A stretch of DNA of 23,862 nt from UBA4661 sp002405405. Its GTDB lineage: Bacteria; Bacteroidota; Ignavibacteria; Kapaibacteriales; UBA4661. The position numbers and the translations under genes were made by a program. A model generated the notes under the pieces. The model ran no database searches. It saw only the letters and a program-made list of their open reading frames with translations, and was not told the origin of the DNA. This document shows, piece after piece, positions 17,901 through 23,862 of this stretch (positions within the stretch are counted from its first letter, which is position 1; each line of letters opens with the position of its first letter). Location of the stretch: NCBI GenBank assembly GCA_036847245.1, contig DAIUAL010000023.1, positions 1-23,862 of the forward strand, written 5' to 3'.

Positions 17901-20900
17901 ATCAGTTCCCATCAGGTAGTAATTTCTATCCGATTTTGACAAAAGGTTCAAGCAATGGTGTTCACTATGCTTTCAATCTTCTATCGACGGGGCAACTCGA
18001 ATTGATTGTTGGTTTAACTGACGGTACAACACGCCGTGCAGTGAGTGATATTAACCGTCCTCTGATTGCGCCTTTGACTCGTACATTGGATACATTGTGG
18101 TCGCATGTTGGTGTGTTGGTCGATGTTAACGATAATGTCGGTTCGTCGCGCGTGACATTCTATATCGATGGTAATCCACAAAATGAAGACTCTGTTGCTA
18201 CCCAGTTAGGGGCAGCTGTGCGCCTTGTTCCACCAACCGTTGGTACAACTGCAACAGCAAACACTTTCCCAACATATATCGGTTGGGCACCTGCTCGCAC
18301 ATTGTCAACAACAAATACAATGGCAAATGCAAGTGTTTCTGCTCAACAGTTCTTGGGTGGAATGCGCGAGGTGCGTTTCTGGAATGGCTTACCTAACGGT
18401 GCCGCACAAAACGTAAATGAAACAACATTGAGTCCAAGTGCATTGACGGCATACATCCAAGGTGCGGCGAATACACGTTTTAATGCGACCTCAACTCCAT
18501 CCAACCTTGTTGTTGCATTTTCACTGAATGGTGGTGAAACGGTTTCAACAAACTATGCAGGAGGTACAGTAATTGCTTCCGCTCCGGCTTCAGCAATTTC
18601 CGGTGCAAGTGCAATTTCTGCATCGTATACGATTAGTACTGTTGCGGGTATTTGTCCCGTACAATACATTGGGCAAACACCGGTAGTGAAAATAGTTGAA
18701 CCGCAGGCAGGGCAGTTGGTACGTGTGAATGTAACAAATCTCCGTGTTCGTTGGGTTGGTTTTGACTATGATGTTTCAAGCTTTGGTACTGTAATGATTG
18801 GTGGTTCTGCGAACTCAAATCCTGGCGTATTGGAATTCTCTACACGTGGTGGTGGAGCATTATCCTCTTCTCCATATCGTTTTGTTGGTTCGACTTATCA
18901 CGCAGGTACATACACACGTTCATTTACACAACCTGGTACAACCAATTTCCAACTTGGTACGACACCATATGCTGGTCAATTGAATGTTGGTTTAGCCGAT
19001 CCCGATACAGATGGTAATGGTACATTCAGTGATCAAGGTCAAATGGGTCCTGCACGTGGTAATGGTCGTTTTCGTTTGAATGGTGCTTGGGGATATCGTA
19101 ACACAACATTCAACAGTTTGACAATTCCGTCATTGTTGAGTGAAGGTCCGCTCTTTAATTTGATTCATCCATCAAACTATACAGTTCGTGTTGTACTCGA
19201 AGGGTATTTCAATGGTATGGGTTTCCAAATGCTAGCGGCTTCGACAGGTACTGCATCGGGTAACTTCAATATGGCTGCAACGTATGCAACTGGCGGTTTG
19301 AAAGCGAAATTGTATAATAACTCAGGTGGTGTTGTTGGTAGTTTTGCAGACTCTGCCGAGTCGGCTGATGGCTACTATCGTGATCCAAACTTGGGTGCCT
19401 TAACAGTACCAGAGGGAAGTGCTTTGAATCCTGCATTGAATGGCCTTATCAATCCATTCACCCCAGGACAAAATGGTTCAACTTTTGCGAATGTTCCATT
19501 TGTAATGTCAAATGTTGCTGATGGCAGTTATTGGGTTGTTGTTGATCATCTTAACCACTTGCCAATGATGGGTCGCTCGGTAACACCGTATGCGTTCTCT
19601 GGTGATAATCTTGCTACATGGGCAGTTGAGTCTGGTTGGGACTTCACAACGTGGAATGGTGTAGATGGTACTCCGGTTGCGGCTGCTAATGCTACATTCC
19701 CGGCAACAGGTAACCAAGTTGGTTCAACGAATCAAACCTTTAATGCACCGCGTTCGAATACAGCTCTAATCTTTAACGATGGTCGTACTGGTTTCCGTAC
19801 AGTGCAAGCCACAGGTGCGATGGTGGCAGGTGACGTTGAGAAAAATGGTCAAATTGATGCTGGTGACCGTACACGTGTACGTTTGGATGCAGGTTCTTCA
19901 ACTGTGCGTTCAGATGTAACGGGTGATGGTACTGTCAATGCTCTTGACCGTGATATCGTCGATCGTAATTTTGGTCGTATTTCTTCGCTCTTTACTACTT
20001 CATTGTCGTTCTTCCGTAATACCGGTGAGCGCAATACAGAAAATGATGAGCAAGCAATGCAAAAAGTAGCGTCCATTTTGGGCTATAGCAAACCAAAAGA
20101 GAGTCCAATGGAGTATATCTCTCCTCTTGATCCTGAAGGTTCAAAAGTGATGATTGCTTCTGCGAAAGAGTTGTTAGCAAACAAAACACTTGAAGAAGCG
20201 CGTGCTCTGCAAGTAATGAAAGCCGCTCAAGAAGATGCAGCTATTTTCCATCCAATGTCTGAAAAAGTTGGTGGAGAGGGTCTCCTTCAGTCCGGTGCAT
20301 CATATTCTCTTACAGCTCGTCCTCGCTTTGTTGGTGATTCTATCGTAGAGGTTCCGGTCTTTATTGCAAGTACAGGTTCTCCTTTTGCAATGGGTCATGC
20401 TACCTTTGGTATCACATACAACAACCGTGCATTGGAATATGTCAATACAACAGAGTATAATACAGCATTCAATGTAAATCCATCACGTGGCTATACAGGT
20501 ATGGCAGCAACTCCATATGTCGATGGTAGCAGTCGTGGTGTTGCTGAAGCTGATAATGTTCGTCGTATTGATGTTATGTATGATGCTCTTACACGTCCGT
20601 CAGGTGAATTTGTACCGACTGTGGCAACACAAATTGGTGTTATTCGCTTCCGTGTTCGTCCGAATTCAACCAATGAGCCTTTGCAATTTGGCTGGCACCG
20701 TAGCACCGCAGTTCTCGATACACGCGGTCAAGGTCCAACAGGTACATTCACAACTATTTCGGCTCTTGGTAGCCCACGTGGTGTAACAATGTCAGTGCCA
20801 AATGGTGGTGAGCGTTATCGTGCAGGTCGCTCTGTGAATGTTACATGGCGTTCACAAGGTATCCAAGCAAATGTTCGTCCGGAGATTTCTCTTGATGGTG

Positions 20901-21949
20901 GCAATACTTGGACAGCCGTACAAGGTGGTGCAGTAACTATTACTCAGAACGGTATGACATGGAATATCCCTGCTAATGCAAGTACTGATCGCGCACTCGC
21001 TCGCTTGGTCGATGTTGCAACAGGGCAAGAACTTGTACGCAGCGAAAACACCTTTAGCATTGTTGCAGCTCCAAGCTTCACAACGCCAAATGCTTTGACA
21101 ACAATGTGGAATGGTATGCCTTCACCGGATATTCGTTGGAATATTGATCGCAATGAGTTTGCAAACAATATCCGTCTCGAGTATACATTGAATGGTACAA
21201 CATGGACACCGATCGGCTTGTCGCAAGTACGTAACTTGAATTCGGCATGGACAACCATCCCGGCGGCTACAAACACATGTAACGCAATCGTACGTATGAT
21301 CGATATGTCTGATAACAGCGAAATTGCCCGCTCAGAACAATTCAAAATTGCTTCGGGCATGGTAACATTCAATGCTCCGGCAGATCGTACACAATTGACA
21401 CCGGGTCAGCCAATTACACTCCAATGGACTGCACGCTTTACCAACAATGCTGATATTCAACTCAGCACGGATGGTGGTGCAACGTGGACGACGATTATGG
21501 CAAATGCTTCGGTTGGCTTGCGTACATCGCAACAAATCAACATCCCGAATGTTGTAACAGGCAGAGGTATTATCCGCTTCATGGCTCCAGGTAGCTCATG
21601 TCTTGAGTATAGTCGCGTGAATGTTGGTATCGGTACACAGGCTGTGGTAGGAATTGGATCATCAGTTGTTCAAATTGATGGACTCGACTACAACATCGGT
21701 ACTCCGGCTCCAAATCCATTGAACGAAAGTTCTGTGATGAGTGTAACACTCCCACGCCGTGAAACGATTACAGTAGCTATGTATAACATGCTCGGTCAGA
21801 AAGTGGCAACCTTTGTCGATGCGGCGACAATGGGTTCCGGTACGCACACTATCGCACTGCCTTCTGATAATATCCCCGCTGGAATGTACTACATCCGTAT
21901 AACGATCGGTAATCGCTCGTTCACACGTGAGGCAGTTGTTTCCCGCTAA
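14939..21949 (+). CDS. Giant T9SS-secreted surface protein with LamG, Ig-like, dockerin-like and cohesin-like modules
   Basis: 2,336 residues from ATG 14939, chosen because GAGGTG lies four bases upstream and a signal peptide follows (basic start, then LRALVVSCVALLAVLG, cleavage near residue 40). ATG 14987 is an alternative. Order: a beta module (44-about 240); LamG 1 (about 479-680, with FTVSAWVNL and WYHIAATV...LYVDGEL); an Ig-like module (755); LamG 2 (about 953-1160, with FVEAWIRPY and VTFYIDGNP); a second Ig-like module (1249); a dockerin-like pair of calcium loops (1632-1643 and 1659-1670, the latter DVTGDGTVNALD); a charged helical linker; a copy of the first module (from 1789); three Ig-like modules with DGG-x-TW turns (from about 1953, 2046, 2141); and a T9SS type A sorting domain (2251-2336, MLGQKV, PAGMYYIRI). 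It is presumably exported by T9SS and attached to the cell surface or released. Adhesion or glycan binding is an inference. Confidence 0.93.
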   Translation: MPYSVPNAVRLLKASKMRLRALVVSCVALLAVLGVDLLAQTEQYQLTAVHRRRGDQIQVELWMKLLNGGVGPQSERLGSATISMQYNTSFLAPSTTGTSGIFAGLLGPLGQYQYGQTDSINVDIDQISTSSVYRLVNSVVTGSSITLSSAPSNDGGSNFVHKLELNLGTLGATNGFRPDSSTAKGSFIGSIWFDIINEDQPGFSAATTGIVFVGQAGLSPGNFSPTRLFRSDGTEITSSTSPSARLTFVNPTWESDYSTGDVGGAGTGFKIAGITLLNPSLSSSTISRSRLYQRDPAGTNPGRAGFPIYFERSGLIVAGTTTASTPLVYAQYGTTTLAYAFSYRQSPSSAWVDIGRVAETTASLQAIPYGNRDFFGTNEITNANAPVTSGVTPADFLITSTDGTVIPSFASQFAGYGGILRVVWGTNSNFQVASETAALRIVQLVTTGSQSILTSRAEAGTSTTRIADINQTFILGRNFYAQFNGQNEYLVSQSPFSTPTQFTVSAWVNLTSKKPDGSEVGIIATGEPNANQEGAWMLYLANGNIPSFRVRQNLPGATPTYVATVQAPNALTVDGTNTVVPNNPPLSGGTPGVGNNWYHIAATVQDNVVSLYVDGELVARQTNTSGLNIRSLLTSHRVWVGVNPTTNGGLSNQNNYFHGGLKDVQVWRAPLSDTLYASALRRFIPGVSNPATFNVTPAVQASNNVKRALELYYTLQGSQADLATETNFQFGTNNANYMISATTSASLARYRPDRGHIKITSPRGCEGISNLGNVSVNGAAEWWTTAAQIRWAGYGLGNIDQSNSRDLDIQFQIGSGNWTYAMSTFASTTYAGVAPAGFLGSTAANLGGANGFPLDLEVTSADLAPSSFVNGGFDITAPMTHIRNYLPHWSPLYNWGGPTDNDLASNAQSATTSSLSTYDRVARLRLRGRSSSSDSALVQAIQSVSGDFALAPYFVANMNSNSQLTVPAGTGLNMNNRYSFVEAWIRPYQFPSGSNFYPILTKGSSNGVHYAFNLLSTGQLELIVGLTDGTTRRAVSDINRPLIAPLTRTLDTLWSHVGVLVDVNDNVGSSRVTFYIDGNPQNEDSVATQLGAAVRLVPPTVGTTATANTFPTYIGWAPARTLSTTNTMANASVSAQQFLGGMREVRFWNGLPNGAAQNVNETTLSPSALTAYIQGAANTRFNATSTPSNLVVAFSLNGGETVSTNYAGGTVIASAPASAISGASAISASYTISTVAGICPVQYIGQTPVVKIVEPQAGQLVRVNVTNLRVRWVGFDYDVSSFGTVMIGGSANSNPGVLEFSTRGGGALSSSPYRFVGSTYHAGTYTRSFTQPGTTNFQLGTTPYAGQLNVGLADPDTDGNGTFSDQGQMGPARGNGRFRLNGAWGYRNTTFNSLTIPSLLSEGPLFNLIHPSNYTVRVVLEGYFNGMGFQMLAASTGTASGNFNMAATYATGGLKAKLYNNSGGVVGSFADSAESADGYYRDPNLGALTVPEGSALNPALNGLINPFTPGQNGSTFANVPFVMSNVADGSYWVVVDHLNHLPMMGRSVTPYAFSGDNLATWAVESGWDFTTWNGVDGTPVAAANATFPATGNQVGSTNQTFNAPRSNTALIFNDGRTGFRTVQATGAMVAGDVEKNGQIDAGDRTRVRLDAGSSTVRSDVTGDGTVNALDRDIVDRNFGRISSLFTTSLSFFRNTGERNTENDEQAMQKVASILGYSKPKESPMEYISPLDPEGSKVMIASAKELLANKTLEEARALQVMKAAQEDAAIFHPMSEKVGGEGLLQSGASYSLTARPRFVGDSIVEVPVFIASTGSPFAMGHATFGITYNNRALEYVNTTEYNTAFNVNPSRGYTGMAATPYVDGSSRGVAEADNVRRIDVMYDALTRPSGEFVPTVATQIGVIRFRVRPNSTNEPLQFGWHRSTAVLDTRGQGPTGTFTTISALGSPRGVTMSVPNGGERYRAGRSVNVTWRSQGIQANVRPEISLDGGNTWTAVQGGAVTITQNGMTWNIPANASTDRALARLVDVATGQELVRSENTFSIVAAPSFTTPNALTTMWNGMPSPDIRWNIDRNEFANNIRLEYTLNGTTWTPIGLSQVRNLNSAWTTIPAATNTCNAIVRMIDMSDNSEIARSEQFKIASGMVTFNAPADRTQLTPGQPITLQWTARFTNNADIQLSTDGGATWTTIMANASVGLRTSQQINIPNVVTGRGIIRFMAPGSSCLEYSRVNVGIGTQAVVGIGSSVVQIDGLDYNIGTPAPNPLNESSVMSVTLPRRETITVAMYNMLGQKVATFVDAATMGSGTHTIALPSDNIPAGMYYIRITIGNRSFTREAVVSR

Positions 21950-21987
21950 GATTTATCATTCCAAAAGAAGGTAGAGGGTAATCGCAT

Positions 21988-22026
21988 AAGAGACCATCTC
22001 GCAAGAGGTGGTCTCTTTGCTTTTTT
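21988..22026 (+). terminator. Rho-independent terminator after the giant gene
   Basis: A 13-base-pair stem (left arm 21988-22000 AAGAGACCATCTC, right arm 22005-22017) with a single G-T pair is closed by a GCAA tetraloop of the stable GNRA class. It is followed by TTTGC and a run of six T (22021-22026). It begins 38 bases after the stop codon of the giant gene, so the downstream lipoprotein gene probably has its own promoter. Confidence 0.93.
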
Positions 22027-22111
22027 GTACGTACCAAAGCAGTCAAGATTCTTTCAATGTCATCCGTAAAGTTCTTTCTCGTTTAGCCGAAACTACTATT
22101 GTACCCAACTA

Positions 22112-22136
22112 ATCTTCTTGCTAACTCTAAGAAGAT
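22112..22136 (+). repeat. Inverted repeat upstream of the lipoprotein gene
   Basis: A perfect eight-base inverted repeat, ATCTTCTT (22112-22119) and AAGAAGAT (22129-22136), with a nine-base spacer, ends 33 bases before the lipoprotein start. It has no T-run, so it is not a terminator. It could be an operator or a leader hairpin, or chance in an AT-rich stretch. Confidence 0.35.
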
Positions 22137-22169
22137 GTTCTTGCAAAGAAATCGCAATAGGATATTGCT

Positions 22170-23390
22170 ATGTTTCTGCTGTTTCGGCATAACATGATGC
22201 CGCATGTGCCATGGATGATGATCGCGTTTCTCATCAGTATTGTCTTCGGGTGCGCTCCCGCCGGTATCATATCTCCTGAAATTCCACCCTCAACTACCGG
22301 TACAATTTCAACTGATCTTGATAATGTAGATTTTGGAACACTATGGAGTGAGCGGAGTATCGCCGTACAAACACTTCAACCCGATATGCGTTGGCTTATT
22401 ACTTCAGCGCGTAAAAGTGCATGGTTATCGGTCTCAATAGAGCAGGCAACGGGAAATATTCTTACGACGGTACGAGTTAATCGTGGTTTTCTGCCGCAAG
22501 GCATAGGGTATGATACACTGCTCTTGTATAGCATTCGTACCGATGGTTCAACCGAGCTTGCGCATCGACTGCCTGTTGTTGCTAACAACAATGGTACGCT
22601 TCGTCGTGTATCGTATATTCAAAACTTTATCGAAGAGCAAGCTAATACATTAGCTTCTTCTATTGAATTACCACCGATAGATACAACGGCTTCACTGTTT
22701 ATTTCCGCCGGCAGAATCTCTCCTGATGGTTTCCCGCAAGCTCATGCACTCATTGCCTGTGGGGTGCAAAGTCCATTGCCTTTTGTTGAAATTGGCAATA
22801 CCATTCTTTTTGAAGGTAATAGTAATGTTACACCAAGTATTGCCGTACGACGACGAGGATTTTCTTATGTCAGTGGGCGTACAGGAGCCAATGCGATTGG
22901 CAGTATCAATTTGCCCAATGCTCTGCCGATTGCGCCCAATCATATTCAGTACGATGAAAGTACATGGCATCGATGGAGTATTCCAGCGCTTGCTTCTGCT
23001 TCATCATTTTTTACGACGCAAAGCATTGCTCAAACAGCATGGCAGGACAGTATTCTCTCGCCTGCAACGCCTGTGCTGATTGGCGCAAGCGATACGATAA
23101 CACTCGGTCAAGATTTGCGAGTACGTTGGTTGCCAACTTTACGAAATGATGACATGATGTTTATAGTTGTACCGGGTTTGAATGGTTGGCGAGCTCTTCA
23201 AGCAATTGTCAATGACAATCAAGGTGAATATATTTTTCCTGCATCGCAAGTAAGAGCAGGTCTTGCAGGGCGATCGGGGCAAGTATCGGTATGCATGGTG
23301 CGCTATCGAACAAAAAATATCTGGCGTAATGGTCAGCCTGCGCAACTTGTTGCTTGTATTCAGCGAGCATACAACATGACTTTACGATAA
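22170..23390 (+). CDS. Putative lipoprotein with a BACON-like beta-sandwich domain, function unknown
   Basis: 406 residues. ATG 22170 is preceded by AGGA at eight bases. The N-terminus carries a lipoprotein signal: hydrophobic MMIAFLISIVFG then Cys28, the likely lipidated residue. After a Pro/Thr/Ser-rich spacer, residues about 50-122 read VDFGTLWSERSIAVQTL, then WLITSARKSAWLSVSIEQATGNIL and TVRVNRGFLPQGIGYDTLLLYS. This W-x-x-S-x-x-x-x-WL-x-V pattern with 'V-x-V-x-R-x-x-L-x-x-G' is typical of BACON-type domains of Bacteroidota surface proteins, which often bind glycans or mucins. The remaining residues (about 130-406) are mainly beta and I do not recognise them; they include a tandem of W-rich strands near the C-terminus (VRWLPTLRN, then VVPGLNGWRAL). 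There is no T9SS sorting domain. It follows the giant surface gene but is separated from it by a strong terminator. Confidence 0.75.
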   Translation: MFLLFRHNMMPHVPWMMIAFLISIVFGCAPAGIISPEIPPSTTGTISTDLDNVDFGTLWSERSIAVQTLQPDMRWLITSARKSAWLSVSIEQATGNILTTVRVNRGFLPQGIGYDTLLLYSIRTDGSTELAHRLPVVANNNGTLRRVSYIQNFIEEQANTLASSIELPPIDTTASLFISAGRISPDGFPQAHALIACGVQSPLPFVEIGNTILFEGNSNVTPSIAVRRRGFSYVSGRTGANAIGSINLPNALPIAPNHIQYDESTWHRWSIPALASASSFFTTQSIAQTAWQDSILSPATPVLIGASDTITLGQDLRVRWLPTLRNDDMMFIVVPGLNGWRALQAIVNDNQGEYIFPASQVRAGLAGRSGQVSVCMVRYRTKNIWRNGQPAQLVACIQRAYNMTLR

Positions 23391-23410
23391 ATCTTCTGCC
23401 ATAATTTATT

Positions 23411-23461
23411 CACGTCCTGTCCGACTTCTCAGAAGTTCTTTGCAGGGCGTGTTGTATTTTT
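23411..23461 (+). terminator. Rho-independent terminator after the lipoprotein gene
   Basis: Arms CACGTCCTG (23411-23419) and CAGGGCGTG (23443-23451) pair over nine bases with one G-T, and the enclosed sequence holds a second small hairpin (ACTTC-TCA-GAAGT). It is followed by TTGTATTTTTG. It lies 20 bases past the stop codon and separates the lipoprotein gene from valS. Confidence 0.8.
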
Positions 23462-23537
23462 GCACTCTTTTGTGCAACGCAAAAAAGTAATTTTCTCTCG
23501 AATAGATTGTTCTCTTCATTTTACGGTAAATCTTGTT

Positions 23538-23862
23538 ATGGCTGAACTCGCAAAGAATTATTCTCCTTCGGATATTGAATCAAAGTTGTACGAACGATGG
23601 GAATCCTCAGGAATTTTTTCGGCAACTGAACATACAACAAAAGAACCCTATAGTATCCTCATGCCACCGCCCAATGTTACGGGCATTTTGCATTTTGGTC
23701 ATGTTTTGAATCATACCATACAAGACATTTACATTCGTCGCGCACGGATGCAAGGCAAGGAGTCATGCTGGTTCCCGGGGCTTGATCATGCGGGCATTGC
23801 CACACAAACCAAAGTCGAACAACAACTGCGCAAAGAAAAAATTACTCGTCATGATCTTGGGC
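23538..23862 (+). CDS. valS: Valyl-tRNA synthetase, N-terminal fragment
   Basis: Partial gene: 108 codons are visible and the frame runs off the window. It begins MAELAKNYSPSDIESKLYERW, matching the usual ValS N-terminus. The class I signature is present as PPPNVTGILHFGHVLN, with the HIGH-type motif HFGH at residues 52-55, followed by WFPGLDHAGIATQ, which separates ValS from IleS and LeuS. The enzyme charges tRNA-Val with valine in the cytoplasm. The start at 23538 has no strong Shine-Dalgarno, but no other start fits the family N-terminus. A small palindrome (TTGCAC-TCTTTT-GTGCAA, 23460-23477) lies in its leader; I see no T-box features. Confidence 0.95.
   Translation, partial: MAELAKNYSPSDIESKLYERWESSGIFSATEHTTKEPYSILMPPPNVTGILHFGHVLNHTIQDIYIRRARMQGKESCWFPGLDHAGIATQTKVEQQLRKEKITRHDLG

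Noticed and set aside
16300..21900. Recurrent GGTACA/GGTACT-type words in the giant gene as a DNA repeat or CRISPR-like array
   Set aside because: They are not evenly spaced and simply reflect Gly-Thr codons in a Gly/Thr/Asn-rich beta protein.
23460..23477. Palindrome TTGCAC-TCTTTT-GTGCAA in the valS leader as a T-box or regulatory switch
   Set aside because: No T-box bulge sequence or specifier loop is visible, and the hairpin is only six base pairs; T-boxes are also mainly a Firmicutes feature.

Overview
The window is a bacterial chromosome segment of moderate GC, densely coded on both strands, with no rRNA, tRNA, CRISPR array, transposase or phage gene that I can see. A 2,336-residue surface protein ends in a type IX secretion (T9SS) type A C-terminal sorting domain. 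That restricts the source to the Bacteroidota/Chlorobiota/Ignavibacteria/Kapabacteria group. A Kapabacteria- or Ignavibacteria-like origin is an inference from the overall look, not something I could test.

Region 1 (1-3899, + strand) is a compact run: the 3' end of a CAX-type Ca2+/H+ antiporter, a DAO-family FAD oxidoreductase, a MnmM (YtqB)-type methyltransferase that overlaps it, and dnaG primase. The oxidoreductase resembles the oxidoreductase half of MnmC. Together with MnmM it could complete mnm5U34 tRNA wobble modification.

Region 2 (3949-7403, - strand) has an M28 metallopeptidase with a C-terminal PDZ domain, followed by an orphan response regulator with a degenerate second receiver and a possible CheX-like output domain.

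Region 3 (7530-11531, + strand) reads as one transcription unit: a polysaccharide flippase (Wzx/MATE-like) with an in-frame TAA at codon 39, an 18-codon hydrophobic mini-ORF joined to both neighbours by ATGA overlaps, a DctA-type dicarboxylate symporter, and a GT4 glycosyltransferase joined to dctA by another ATGA overlap. It ends at a strong hairpin that could also terminate the converging chemoreceptor gene.

Region 4 (11794-14428, - strand) carries a methyl-accepting chemotaxis protein and a MogA/MoaB-type molybdopterin adenylyltransferase.

Region 5 (14429-23390) opens with a 510-base non-coding stretch containing a four-arm set of alternative hairpins. It is followed by the giant T9SS-exported protein (duplicated N-terminal module, two LamG domains, Ig-like modules, a dockerin-like calcium-loop pair), a textbook terminator, and a lipoprotein with a BACON-like domain. 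After a second terminator the 5' end of valS runs off the window.

The segment mixes housekeeping genes (dnaG, valS, tRNA modification) with envelope and surface functions. I see no defence island or clearly new multi-gene system. The most rewarding points are the MnmC(o)-like/MnmM pairing, the interrupted flippase, the coupled mini-ORF and the architecture of the giant surface protein.
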